Positions 27,899 through 37,879 of a stretch of DNA of 64,000 nucleotides are shown piece after piece (the first letter of the stretch is position 1; each line of letters begins with the position of its first letter). A program made the position numbers and the translations under genes. A model generated the notes under the pieces. It was not told the origin of the DNA. It saw nothing but the letters and a program-made list of their open reading frames with translations, and ran no database searches. This DNA is from Bacillota bacterium (lineage in GTDB: Bacteria; Bacillota; Clostridia; Acetivibrionales; DSM-1351), in assembly GCA_023416275.1 (NCBI GenBank), contig JAEZIB010000114.1, positions 1-64,000 of the forward strand, in the 5' to 3' direction.

Positions 27899-28054
27899 AT
27901 GAAAAATAATTTAGAAATCTCAATATTAGAAAGTGACTTTTTGGAACTTTTTGAAAACATGGAAGACTTATTCGATGATATTGATGGCATTGACGACTTT
28001 GAAGACTTCGACGAAGTTGACGAATTTGATGATGACAGTGAAGCAGCGGATTAA
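27899..28054 (+). CDS. Very acidic 51-residue protein
   Basis: A short gene with a strong ribosome site (GGGAGG at 27886-27891) and a following terminator. The protein starts MKNNLEISILESDF and then consists largely of Asp, Glu, Phe and Ile (for example DDIDGIDDFEDFDEVDEF). There are no cysteines and almost no positive charge. I do not recognise a family. The amphipathic acidic helix pattern could suit a nucleic-acid mimic, a metal-binding peptide or a small regulator, but nothing shows which. Its ribosome site, stop codon and terminator together argue that it is real. Confidence 0.6.
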   Translation: MKNNLEISILESDFLELFENMEDLFDDIDGIDDFEDFDEVDEFDDDSEAAD

Positions 28055-28134
28055 TTAAAATTATTTTTAAAGCTTTTATAGATTTTATTATTAATAAACA
28101 ACGCAAGTTGGCAAGCCACCATTGCTTATGTCAA

Positions 28135-28168
28135 AATAAGTGGCAGCGAACAGCTACCACCTATTTTT
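28135..28168 (+). terminator. Rho-independent terminator
   Basis: AATAAGTGGCAGC (28135-28147) pairs with GCTACCACCTATT (28153-28165), with two G-U pairs, followed by a short T-run. It lies between the acidic protein gene (+) and the convergent cellulase gene (-). A-rich sequence on the other side could let it serve both. Confidence 0.75.
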
Positions 28169-28266
28169 ATAATTGATATTTTTTATTATCGTTAGACTTA
28201 AGTACTTTAATATTATACAAGAGCTCTAAACAATGTCTTTTGTAATATTATTGTGTCTACGGCTTT

Positions 28267-30882
28267 TTATCTTTTATCTTTTGACTTTTTGTCATGCGGT
28301 TTTTTGTCTTTTGGCTTATCATTCTTATCCTTTTTATCATGCGGCTTTTTGTCTTTTATCTTTTCAAATACAGCAGTTACTGTTACATTAGCTGCCGGCA
28401 TTATAAAGCTATTGGAATTAATAACTGTTACTTTTTTACCGTCTGTATACTTCAGTGAACCTGCTTTAAGCTGCATACCTTTGGAAGGTGTAACCTTAAG
28501 TTCTATTTTGGTTCCCTCTTTTGCAGATGGAGAAGTAGCTGTGATACATCCACCTTTAATTTTTTTGCAGGTTACAGTATATTTTTTATCAGGCACATTA
28601 CTTTGGGAAAATTGTATATTATCTAAATACATCTTGCCAGCAAAATCACTTTCTATATCTACAACAGCAAAAACAATATCACGTAACAGAGTATCTGCTT
28701 CAATAACCTTGTTATCATATATATTATTTAAGTCAAAGTAAACTTGGTAATGGTAAAATCCCTCTGCAGTTTTGTCTACTAAATTGAGTTTTGTCAAATC
28801 AATATCAAAGGTATCCATCGCTTGTGCCCAGTATCCAAGACTTGGTGGTACCAATACCATATTAATTGAAAGAATTCCCTTTGATGCCTTCTCGGGAGCT
28901 ATATAGAAATCAAAAGTCAGATATTGATTAGTTCCACGTTTTGCATTAATTCCGTTAAGAATGATAATAGGAGCAGATGTCTCTGGATTTGTAGGCTTTT
29001 TTTCTGGAAAAGCAACTTCCCATGATATTGCTTTTGACTCATTAGCTTGTTCAATATTTAATGCACTTTTGACTCCTGAGCCACCATACCAGTCCCATCC
29101 TTGGCGAGTATTATTCTCAAAGTCAGATGGAAGCGTAGCAGCTCCCAAGTCAGCATGTACAATAGGCTCTTCAACAATAGTTCTATTTCCTGAAACAGTT
29201 ATATTATCCAAATATACTATATCAGTATTTGATGCACCTATAAATAAAATAATATTGGTCATTATGCCATTTGCAGCATCCTTTGATATAACCTCCAAGT
29301 TTGGTGAATCATCTGTTGATATTGATAAGACTGCCTTATATGTACCATCCTGCTGTAATGCAAAATCAGATGGCATTACTTGTATTGCACGTATCGGGTT
29401 AGCCCAACCATTTGTACTACTTTGAGGGATAGCAGCAATAGACACAGTTGCAGGTGTTTTAACTTTTACATCCATACTCAAAGTTTTTGTTCCAGTTATA
29501 TCAGTCTTCTTAGAAGTATTATCGGCTGAAAGCCTGACATTTGCCCAATAATTATCGTCGGAAATATCATTGCTACTATTTAGTCCTTCGATTTTTAGTG
29601 CATTGTTTTCATTGCTCACTTTGATTATTGGGGATTTAACAGGGCTGTCGCCATTTATACTAAAGCCTTGTGTAGTTCCATCGTTAAAGTCCCATATTGT
29701 TGTTGTAAATTCCTCTCTTGGAGTTCTATCAACAGGCTCATACGGTATTCCCTTTATACGTGCACGCACATATTCTCCAGAAATACTCAATTCCTTAGGT
29801 GCCCATACCTTGTCATCTCCTGGATTTAGGTCCGTCTCATCAGATTTACCTGCTTGATAAGGTGTAAATGCTCCTGAAATTTCATTTTTATTAGTCAAAG
29901 ACCAGTTACACCAGCTTATACTATTTGCATTTAAGAACTCAAGCCACTCATTCGCTTCATCAAGGTATGGTCCGCCATCACCACTTGCTTCGCTTGTTCC
30001 CCATTCTGTAACAAATACTGCAACACCATTTTCTAGTGCATACTTGATATTACTCATTACATTGCCTCTGTCGGTATTGCCTGAAGATACTTTATGAGTT
30101 CCAGTGTAAAAATGTGCAGAATACATTATATTGTTTTCAGAATCTATAATTGGATTATCTGCTGCCAAATCAGGCCTTTGACTCCAACAAGGGCTTCCAA
30201 CAATTATAATATTTTTGTTACCCTTGTCACGAAGCATTTTTATAATAGGCTCTGCATAGGACTTAACAGCAATCCATCCGTTCGCATCATTAGTTACACC
30301 AGGGCTACCTGAATTAGGCTCGTTTGCTAACTCGTAAATGATATGTGGATTATTTGGGTATGCATCTGAGATTTCTTTAAAGAAATCCATAGCACCAGAA
30401 TATATTTCAGCACTAGGGTCTCCGGGATTAAGTACGTGCCAATCCACGATAACATACATGTCATTTGCTATCGCGAGATTGATTCCATCAAATATTCTTT
30501 GCTTAATGACATCTGGGTTGCTAGCATATCCACCATCGGCTACAAACATCGCAAGTCGGATTACGTTTGCACCCCAATCATCATATAGTGCTGCGAAAGC
30601 ATTGTCATTAAGAATTTCAGGATACCATTGCAATCCATGGGTACTCATACCTCTTAATTGGATAGGATCTCCATTCTGATCGCAGAGAGTTTTTACAGCC
30701 CCCATAGTTTTAATCTGCAAGGCTCCACCATCTTGTGCATGCTTAGTGGAAGTGTCAAAAACCAAATGGGAATACTCTGCTTCCATTTGTCCTACTGCAT
30801 CAATCTTAGCAGGAAAAATAGTTGCTAATAGTGTAAAAGCTACTATTAACGAAAGAATACGTGTTGACATTTTATTCTTCAT
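28267..30882 (-). CDS. Secreted GH5 endoglucanase with two carbohydrate-binding modules
   Basis: A protein of 871 residues. An N-terminal signal peptide (residues 1 to about 29) precedes a GH5 catalytic domain (about 55-375). ELANEPN supplies the acid/base Glu188 and VTEWGTS the nucleophile Glu293; VDWHV and HFYTG are further family signatures. Two beta-sandwich modules follow (about 390-560 and 575-760), resembling the CBM17/CBM28 pair of alkaline cellulases (WDFNDGTTQGFSINGD and a GWDWYGGSG repeat). Next is a small bacterial repeat domain (TVTCKKIKGGCITATSPSAKEG). The last 30 residues are lysine-rich (repeats of KDKKPHDKK). There is no dockerin or SLH domain. It hydrolyses beta-1,4-glucans outside the cell; the tail may bind the anionic wall. 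Confidence 0.92.
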   Translation of the reverse strand: MKNKMSTRILSLIVAFTLLATIFPAKIDAVGQMEAEYSHLVFDTSTKHAQDGGALQIKTMGAVKTLCDQNGDPIQLRGMSTHGLQWYPEILNDNAFAALYDDWGANVIRLAMFVADGGYASNPDVIKQRIFDGINLAIANDMYVIVDWHVLNPGDPSAEIYSGAMDFFKEISDAYPNNPHIIYELANEPNSGSPGVTNDANGWIAVKSYAEPIIKMLRDKGNKNIIIVGSPCWSQRPDLAADNPIIDSENNIMYSAHFYTGTHKVSSGNTDRGNVMSNIKYALENGVAVFVTEWGTSEASGDGGPYLDEANEWLEFLNANSISWCNWSLTNKNEISGAFTPYQAGKSDETDLNPGDDKVWAPKELSISGEYVRARIKGIPYEPVDRTPREEFTTTIWDFNDGTTQGFSINGDSPVKSPIIKVSNENNALKIEGLNSSNDISDDNYWANVRLSADNTSKKTDITGTKTLSMDVKVKTPATVSIAAIPQSSTNGWANPIRAIQVMPSDFALQQDGTYKAVLSISTDDSPNLEVISKDAANGIMTNIILFIGASNTDIVYLDNITVSGNRTIVEEPIVHADLGAATLPSDFENNTRQGWDWYGGSGVKSALNIEQANESKAISWEVAFPEKKPTNPETSAPIIILNGINAKRGTNQYLTFDFYIAPEKASKGILSINMVLVPPSLGYWAQAMDTFDIDLTKLNLVDKTAEGFYHYQVYFDLNNIYDNKVIEADTLLRDIVFAVVDIESDFAGKMYLDNIQFSQSNVPDKKYTVTCKKIKGGCITATSPSAKEGTKIELKVTPSKGMQLKAGSLKYTDGKKVTVINSNSFIMPAANVTVTAVFEKIKDKKPHDKKDKNDKPKDKKPHDKKSKDKR

Positions 30883-31001
30883 TTTTTACCTCCAATAAAT
30901 ATTAATTTACCCTTATTTTAACATTTTAGTAAAAATAGCACAATTTATTTTCGGCAAAAAATTACTTTTGATTTTTTGTATATCTTTGTGTCACGGTATT
31001 A

Positions 31002-33794
31002 TCATATTTGATTTTGATTTATACCAATCTGTTGTATCAGATTTGCCACCAATCCTGTCCAGCCAGTTTGATGACTTGCACCCAAACCAGCTCCATTATC
31101 TCCATGGAAATATTCAAAAAATAAAATCAACTCTTTCCAATCCTCTCTTTCAAAAAGCTCCTGCCTTCCGTATACAGGTCTTCTCCCTTCTGCATCTTTT
31201 TTGAATATTGCTATTAGTCTGTTAGCTATATCATCAGCAATTTCGTAGAGATTATAGGTTATACTATCACCACTTTGGGAATTCTTGTATTCAACAATAC
31301 CTCCAAGATAATCCCCATACCTTTGTAAAGCCTCTATTAGCAGGTAATTTATAGGAAACCATATAGGTCCTCTCCAATTTGAATTTCCCCCCATGATTTT
31401 TTCGGCGTTGGATTCAGCTGGTTCATAGAATATGTTTTTGCCATACCAATTATAATTGCAATCCTTTGACAAGGAGCGGATACCATATTGACTGAGAAAC
31501 TTGTCTCTATCCAATAGTTTCTTTAGAATCTTTGGTAGCTTCACTTCATCCACAACTGCCAAATAGCATTCAAAAGTTGAAATCCCTTCACTTTCCTCTC
31601 TATTAATTCTATTTATATTGATATTTTCATTCTTATCAATTAAATATGGCTTTTTCCTTTTATACCAATTCAAAGTGTCCTCAATGCTCACAAATGAGCT
31701 GGCATATCTATGATTGCTGTCCATATTCTGCGAAATGTGTTCAATTGCAAATAAAGGTACTAACCCAACTGCCGAGCATACTCCTATTGAACCAAATTCA
31801 TTGGCATAATCACAGAAAAACTCTTCCTTTTCATTCCAAAAGCCATGATTTCCAATCTTGTTCATTGCATCACATATATATATGAAGTGCTGTAAATACT
31901 TTCTTTGAATATCATGTTTTCCAAGTTCTCCTGCAATATTAATCATATCCAGGCAAAACTTGGCCATCCATGAGGTTCCGTCTGCTTCCACAATGTCCTT
32001 GCCATTAGGGTCTTTGCTGACAATCCTTATATTATCAAGTCCAAGGAACCCACCGCCAAACACATTGTCATTCCCTTTTGATGAATCTACATTATTTATC
32101 CACCAGGTAAAGTTCATATTTAATTTATCAAAAATTCTTTCAAGAAAATCCTTATCTTCTATTCCGTAAATTGCTTTTTCCTGCTGATATACCTTCCATG
32201 CAGCCCATGCATGTACGGGAGGATTGACATTACAGAAATCCCACTCATAGGCTGGAATCTGCCCATTTGGGTGCATGAACCATTCCATGCATAACAACAG
32301 CAGTTGGTGCTTTGCAAAATCAGGATCAATTATTGCTAAGGTTACAGTATGGAAAGCCATATCCCATGCAGCAAACCATGGGTATTCCCATTTATCAGGC
32401 ATGGACATAATATCATTTGAATACATATGCTTCCATTTCAGCATTTTTTCATCTTTCATATGCTTATCAGATGGAGAAATTTGAAATTCGTCTCCCTCCA
32501 GCCATCTTTCAACAATCAGATTATATAGCTGCTTGTTCCAAAGCATACCGGAAAAGGCCTGCCTTTGAATATTATATAAGTCCTGTTGCTCCTCACTGCC
32601 ATTGCTGTCATAAGGGCTGATGGCATCGTAGAATTCATTAGCTTCATACTTGCGCTTTGTAAAGGCTGAATCAAAATCTTCAAAAGGTCTGTTTAAACTT
32701 ATATTTGATAATCTCAAGTTTATAGCACCGCTTTGTCCTGGATTGAGGGTCAATTTGAAATGATAAGAAGCCTTTGTACCTTTTTCTTGTGGATTAATAT
32801 AGTTATAAAGCTCTTGTTGACTTTTATTTCCCATATACTTGTTAATTAAATAGTTGTTAATACCATTTTTAAAATATAGCTTTCCATCATTTGAGCTATG
32901 AAATGTTGCTTCATTATCGGTATTATTTTCAGTAAATAGTATTTCTTCGTAATCACCCTGACTATACAGCCACATTATAGAGACATTAGAAGGAGTTTGT
33001 TTTTTCCTCTGAGTAATTTCAATTGTATCTTTTGAGTTTTTTGATTTTGTCATTGTTTTTTCATATTGGTCTTCATTAAACGACCAGGTATTGCGAAAAA
33101 ATGCGGTTGGAAGCAGATGAAGAGTTTTCCTTTCATTACCACAATTTTTAGCAGTTATCTTTATTAAGATATCCTCTACATCTTTTTTTGCATACTCTAT
33201 CGTAACATTAAAATATCTATTATTTTCAAAGGCTCCAGTATGAGTAAGTTCAAACTCATAAGGCGTGATACTGTTTCTTTTATTATAGATTTCATCATAA
33301 TTATAGTAATAGGGATATTTATAAATATATTTCATATACGAGTGTGTAGGAGTGTTATCTGCATAAAAGTAATATTCCTTTACGTCCTCTCCGTGAATGC
33401 CTTCTCCATTGGTAAGCCCATAAAGACGCTCTTTAATGCAAGGATCTGCTTCATTCCAAAGTGCTATTGAAAAGCATAGGTATTGATGGTCATCAGAAAT
33501 GCCTGCAATCCCGTCCTCTCCCCACCTATAGGCACGACTTAATGCCTGTTCTCTTGAAAATGCAGACTTAATACCATTGTCACCCCAAGAATTATCTACT
33601 ATATCATAATTTTCTCTGACTGTTCCCCATTGGCGTTCACTAAGATAACAACCCCACTTTCGCCAGTTCTTTCCTTCAGGGTTATCTATATCATTCAGAT
33701 ATGTTGTGTATTGGTTAATACGGATTCTTTCTTTAGTATTTAATATTTTTTCTCTTCTTGAAGAATAAAAACTATCAGAACTCTTAGTATTCAT
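31002..33794 (-). CDS. GH63-like glucosidase/glycosyl hydrolase
   Basis: A cytoplasmic protein of about 930 residues without a signal peptide. The C-terminal (alpha/alpha)6-barrel carries WEYPWFAAWDMAFHTVTLA, PNGQIPAYEWDF and NWRGPIWFPINYLL, which match GH63 (mannosyl-oligosaccharide glucosidase-like) bacterial proteins; the N-terminal half is a beta-sandwich. Acid residues in AAWD and AYEWD are candidates for catalysis. The ATG at 33794 (MNTKSSDSF) follows GGGAG; the longer frame from 33854 lacks a site. It lies between the GH5 gene and the NRPS. A role in metabolism of alpha-glucosides or mannosylglycerate-type solutes is possible. The link with the biosynthetic cluster is only positional. 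Confidence 0.82.
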   Translation of the reverse strand: MNTKSSDSFYSSRREKILNTKERIRINQYTTYLNDIDNPEGKNWRKWGCYLSERQWGTVRENYDIVDNSWGDNGIKSAFSREQALSRAYRWGEDGIAGISDDHQYLCFSIALWNEADPCIKERLYGLTNGEGIHGEDVKEYYFYADNTPTHSYMKYIYKYPYYYNYDEIYNKRNSITPYEFELTHTGAFENNRYFNVTIEYAKKDVEDILIKITAKNCGNERKTLHLLPTAFFRNTWSFNEDQYEKTMTKSKNSKDTIEITQRKKQTPSNVSIMWLYSQGDYEEILFTENNTDNEATFHSSNDGKLYFKNGINNYLINKYMGNKSQQELYNYINPQEKGTKASYHFKLTLNPGQSGAINLRLSNISLNRPFEDFDSAFTKRKYEANEFYDAISPYDSNGSEEQQDLYNIQRQAFSGMLWNKQLYNLIVERWLEGDEFQISPSDKHMKDEKMLKWKHMYSNDIMSMPDKWEYPWFAAWDMAFHTVTLAIIDPDFAKHQLLLLCMEWFMHPNGQIPAYEWDFCNVNPPVHAWAAWKVYQQEKAIYGIEDKDFLERIFDKLNMNFTWWINNVDSSKGNDNVFGGGFLGLDNIRIVSKDPNGKDIVEADGTSWMAKFCLDMINIAGELGKHDIQRKYLQHFIYICDAMNKIGNHGFWNEKEEFFCDYANEFGSIGVCSAVGLVPLFAIEHISQNMDSNHRYASSFVSIEDTLNWYKRKKPYLIDKNENININRINREESEGISTFECYLAVVDEVKLPKILKKLLDRDKFLSQYGIRSLSKDCNYNWYGKNIFYEPAESNAEKIMGGNSNWRGPIWFPINYLLIEALQRYGDYLGGIVEYKNSQSGDSITYNLYEIADDIANRLIAIFKKDAEGRRPVYGRQELFEREDWKELILFFEYFHGDNGAGLGASHQTGWTGLVANLIQQIGINQNQI

Positions 33795-33923
33795 AGTATC
33801 TCCCTTTTTTTCAATAGAATAGCTCACAACTTTCGTAATTGAAATTATTTCCAATATTTTATATTTTATCCATAAATATATTGAAAATCAAGTGATACTT
33901 TATGATATATCTAATATATTGTC

Positions 33924-36900
33924 CTAGCTTAATTCCCTGAGTTCTTTGTCAAAGCCATTAGCAATCTGTGCTAAAATGTTCAGATATTCGGATAAAAAAC
34001 CTTCTACTGTACTTCTTTTGAATTGTAAAGAATTATATTGCATAATCAATTTTTTCTTATCGTAAAAGTCTAATATTTGGAAATGTATGTCATATGCAGT
34101 TTTACTAATATCATAATAACGTGTTTTGACTTTTTCTCCATTGAAATACAAGTTTCCACTATTTAGATTTATATAATCAAACATAATTGTAAAAAGTTCA
34201 TTGTCACTACTAAAATTCTCCTGATTCAAATCATCTATAAGCTTTTCTATTGGATAATCCTGATAATTATACATTTCAATGAAAAACTCTTTTACTTCTT
34301 TTGCATACTCATCAAATAGTTTATCTGATAACGGCTTTGTTCTTACTGCTACAATATTTGTAAATAGACCTATTGCATTTCTTAATTGAGCATTGGTTCT
34401 GCCCGGAACAAATGTACCAACCACTATATCCTCTAAACCTGTTTGTCTTGATAAAAAAATGCTAAAAGCCGAAAAAAGAATTACAAATTCTGTGATATGT
34501 GTTTTCAAAGCAGCTCTTTTTAGGCCTTCATTAATAACCTCATTTAGTTCAAGTTCCACTGAATCAGTTTCCAGTTGAACAGAAATAACGTTTTGAAAGT
34601 CCTTTTTCAGTTTAACCTTTTCAGTCCATCCTTCAAAAATACTAAGCCAGTATTCTTTCTGTAATTTAAAGCCTTTAGAATTCAATTTTTTCAGCTGCCA
34701 TTCGGAATAGTCCTTGTATTGAATTTTCACTTCATTCAGGCTTTCCTCCTGATATAAACTAACTATCTCCGACAAGAGTATGTTCAAAGAGAATATATCA
34801 AAAATATAATGGTGTATATTAAAAAATAGTCTTTGCTTTCCTTCAATATTCTCCATCAGTATGAATTTAAACAGCGGTACTTTAGCAGAATCAAAAGGCT
34901 TAATATTCTCTAATATAGCAGCTTCCCACGGTGTATCATTTATATTCAAATATTCAATCTTGCATTTTAATTCCTTATGTATCATTTGAATGTACTTACT
35001 ACCCTTACAATGAAATGATGTACGTAAAATCTCATTTCTTTGTATTAATAAATTTATAGCTCTTTCAAGTTCATCTATATCAATTCTATTACCAAAGTCT
35101 ATTTCAAAAGGCATATTCATTAATGATTGGTCTTTAAATGCAGACATTCCTCTAATTAAATTAGCCTGTACATATGATACATTGTAGATATTCCCTTTAC
35201 TATGTTCATTTCTAATGATTTCCGCTTGCTTTGATTCTTTATTTTTAATATAATCAGAAAATTCTTTGAGGTTCTTAAATCGAAACGCTTCTGAATGTCC
35301 AATATCTATGCCAAACTGTTTATATACCTCGGTAATTAGTAAAAGTACACCTAAAGAATCTCCACCAATTTCAAAAAAGTTATCCTTAATATTTATGTTT
35401 TGAATTCCAAGAATCTGTTTGCAAATATTAATAATTTTGAAGTCTATCTCATCTTCTGGTAATTGATTAGAATCAGCTTCATCTCTCATGAATTCCGACT
35501 GAAAATTTGGAAGGCTTTTTGTATCTAGCTTGCCATTTAAGGTTAATGGAATATGTTTTATTTCCACAAAAAAAGTAGGCACCATGTAAGTGGGCAAACT
35601 TCTCAACAAAAATTCTCTAAGCTCTTTTAAATTGAGCTTTTCCTTTAAAACTACATATGCGCATAAAACAGCTTTGTCTGTTTCACTTTTTTCAACAATA
35701 ACTACTACATCCTTTATTGCAGGATATTGCAGAATTTGTTTTTCTATCTCTCCAAGCTCAATTCTATAGCCTCTGATTTTTATCTGGCGATCAGCTCTAC
35801 CAATAAATTCTATACTTCCGTCAGGCAACCATTTAGCCAAATCACCTGTACGATACATCCGTTCTCCTTCTATAAATGGATTAAGTACAAATTTTTCCGC
35901 AGTAAGCTCAGCTCTGTTCAAGTAGCCTTTAGCCAGTCCATCACCGCCTATGCATAGTTCTCCTTGTTCTCCAATTGGAACCAGATTATCATTTTCATCT
36001 AAAATATATATACTTGTATTTGCTATAGGCCTTCCAATATTTATACTTTCAGAAGACTTAAGCTCTTTGAATGTAGACCAAACTGTTGTCTCTGTGGGTC
36101 CATAAACATTTATTATTTTCCCATTAGTTCTTTGCTGAATATTCATTAATAGTGTCTCAGGAAAAATTTCCCCTCCAACTATTATCTCTTTTACATTCTT
36201 TAAGCTATTAGCTGCACTATCGCTGCTTAACAGTAATTTCATCCTTGAAGGCGTCATTTGGATAATGTCTATACTATTGCTCTGAATTAGTTCACCCAAA
36301 AGCTTTGCGTTTATTTGCTGTTCTTCATTAGCTATTACAACCCTCATTCCAAAGCTAAGCGGCAAAAGAGTTTCCAGTGCAAAAATATCAAAGCACATTG
36401 TAGTAACTGCTAGTATTGATTTCCCGTAGCTAAAGTCAATTTCCTTAGCCATACCGTTTATAAAGTTGTTAAGAGCTTTGTGGCTTATCATTACCCCTTT
36501 TGGTTTACCAGTTGAACCTGATGTATATAATATATAAGCAAGATTGTCAGAACAATTCTCAATAGGCAAATTGTCACATTCTTTTTCCGAAAACTCTATT
36601 TCATTAAGTAAAATAACTTTTCCATCAAACGAAGCTTTATTTATTAAATCAGCTGATGTTAACAGTACTTTTGAACTACTATCCTCCAGCATAAAGCTTA
36701 CTCGTTCATTTGGATATTCAGGATCAATAGGTAAATAAGCTCCTCCCGCCTTAAGTATTCCCAGTATAGAAATAATCATTTCAAAAGAACGCTTTACCAT
36801 TATAGCAACAATACAGTCTTTTCCAACTCCCTCAGCTCTTAATCTTTCCGCTACACAATTAGCTCTAACATTCAATTCATTATAGGTAAGCTCTTTCTGA

Positions 36901-37049
36901 CCAAATACAAGTGCAGTACTGTCAGAAGTTCTTTTTACCTGCTCTTCTATAAGCTGATGAACAGTTTTTTCCTTTGGATAGGGATATTTTGTGTTATTAA
37001 ACTCATACAATAGTTTATATTTTTCCTCTTGAGATAAAAATTCCATCAT
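33924..37049 (-). CDS. NRPS module A-PCP-C, probable glycine activation
   Basis: A 1041-residue protein. Adenylation domain at about 25-515 (A3 YTSGSTGKPKG at 175-185, A5 NVYGPTE, A7 YRTGDLAKW, A8 KIRGYRIELGEIE, A10 NGK with Lys507). PCP at about 530-605, with the phosphopantetheine Ser in FFEIGGDSLG (Ser565). Condensation domain at about 620-1035 with HHYIFD (746-751); the usual Gly after the Asp is Ile. Aligning to GrsA by eye, the specificity residues read D221 I222 L225 Q264 I290 G292 V315 V323 W324 K507, close to the glycine code DILQLGLIWK. There is no thioesterase or reductase. The C domain at the end probably condenses the bound amino acid with a partner delivered in trans, or catalyses release. 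Confidence 0.92.
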   Translation of the reverse strand: MMEFLSQEEKYKLLYEFNNTKYPYPKEKTVHQLIEEQVKRTSDSTALVFGQKELTYNELNVRANCVAERLRAEGVGKDCIVAIMVKRSFEMIISILGILKAGGAYLPIDPEYPNERVSFMLEDSSSKVLLTSADLINKASFDGKVILLNEIEFSEKECDNLPIENCSDNLAYILYTSGSTGKPKGVMISHKALNNFINGMAKEIDFSYGKSILAVTTMCFDIFALETLLPLSFGMRVVIANEEQQINAKLLGELIQSNSIDIIQMTPSRMKLLLSSDSAANSLKNVKEIIVGGEIFPETLLMNIQQRTNGKIINVYGPTETTVWSTFKELKSSESINIGRPIANTSIYILDENDNLVPIGEQGELCIGGDGLAKGYLNRAELTAEKFVLNPFIEGERMYRTGDLAKWLPDGSIEFIGRADRQIKIRGYRIELGEIEKQILQYPAIKDVVVIVEKSETDKAVLCAYVVLKEKLNLKELREFLLRSLPTYMVPTFFVEIKHIPLTLNGKLDTKSLPNFQSEFMRDEADSNQLPEDEIDFKIINICKQILGIQNINIKDNFFEIGGDSLGVLLLITEVYKQFGIDIGHSEAFRFKNLKEFSDYIKNKESKQAEIIRNEHSKGNIYNVSYVQANLIRGMSAFKDQSLMNMPFEIDFGNRIDIDELERAINLLIQRNEILRTSFHCKGSKYIQMIHKELKCKIEYLNINDTPWEAAILENIKPFDSAKVPLFKFILMENIEGKQRLFFNIHHYIFDIFSLNILLSEIVSLYQEESLNEVKIQYKDYSEWQLKKLNSKGFKLQKEYWLSIFEGWTEKVKLKKDFQNVISVQLETDSVELELNEVINEGLKRAALKTHITEFVILFSAFSIFLSRQTGLEDIVVGTFVPGRTNAQLRNAIGLFTNIVAVRTKPLSDKLFDEYAKEVKEFFIEMYNYQDYPIEKLIDDLNQENFSSDNELFTIMFDYINLNSGNLYFNGEKVKTRYYDISKTAYDIHFQILDFYDKKKLIMQYNSLQFKRSTVEGFLSEYLNILAQIANGFDKELRELS

Positions 37050-37150
37050 CTGTTCCCCTTTTATTTTTTAACTGTCCTGTAATTTTTACATATTGTGTAT
37101 TTTTTAAATCCGTAAATATCAAACTTTTCATTTGATAAGGTTCCCACCCC

Positions 37151-37858
37151 CTACAATTTTTCTAAATCCTCAGGCACATTTAGATTTACATATTTGCTTG
37201 ACAACTCAAAGAATTTGGACTTTTTCCCATCTAGAATACTTGTCTTTATTAAATCTGTGAGATCTCTTTCTCCACGTTTAGGATTAATGGGTGTGTTGTG
37301 AATATAATTGATAATATCAGCTTTAAACATAATATTACCTGTGCCCATATAGTTGTTGTATACTAGCTCTGGCTTTTCTACTAAATTGCAAACTTCACCA
37401 ACAGAATTATATGTAAAAGTATATGTTTTCTTAATTAAATCAGTATTCTTAACACTGACGGTACCAATTAGCGAAAAGCAATCCTCATCATAGAATTTTT
37501 TTAGCATTTCATTGTATTTAGGCTCTTCAAAAAACTCATCACCTAGATGTAAGATAAAATCCTCATTGCCTATGCTATCTTTTGCACATTCTATGGCATT
37601 AACCAATCCATTTAGCTTTTCTTGATTCACATATATAATTTTCTTCCCATTGTGCTCGTGTCCACAATAGTCAATTACAGCCTCTGACTTGTACCCTACT
37701 ACAATAACAAAGCTTTCAATACCTTTTATAGCGCCAAGCTTATCTAATGCATGTCCAATTATTGGTTTATCTTGTGCAATTGTTAAGCACTTGTTAGTTC
37801 CTCTATGTACCGAATTAAGTCGTGTTCCTCTTCCAGCAGCTAAAATTAAAGCTTTCAT
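37151..37858 (-). CDS. Sugar nucleotidyltransferase
   Basis: A protein of about 235 residues with the NTP_transferase signature ALILAAGRGTRL at its start, KCLTIAQDKPIIGHALDKL, the metal-binding region FILHLGDEFF and an LVEKPEL motif. It makes a nucleotide-activated sugar or similar metabolite from NTP and a phosphorylated substrate (glucose-1-phosphate uridylyl/thymidylyl type). The GTG at 37870 is possible, but ATG 37858 fits the family N-terminus. It lies directly downstream of a glycosyltransferase (21-base gap), suggesting it supplies the sugar donor for glycosylation of the cluster product. Confidence 0.86.
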   Translation of the reverse strand: MKALILAAGRGTRLNSVHRGTNKCLTIAQDKPIIGHALDKLGAIKGIESFVIVVGYKSEAVIDYCGHEHNGKKIIYVNQEKLNGLVNAIECAKDSIGNEDFILHLGDEFFEEPKYNEMLKKFYDEDCFSLIGTVSVKNTDLIKKTYTFTYNSVGEVCNLVEKPELVYNNYMGTGNIMFKADIINYIHNTPINPKRGERDLTDLIKTSILDGKKSKFFELSSKYVNLNVPEDLEKL

Positions 37859-37879
37859 TTTCTTCACCACTTTTGAATG

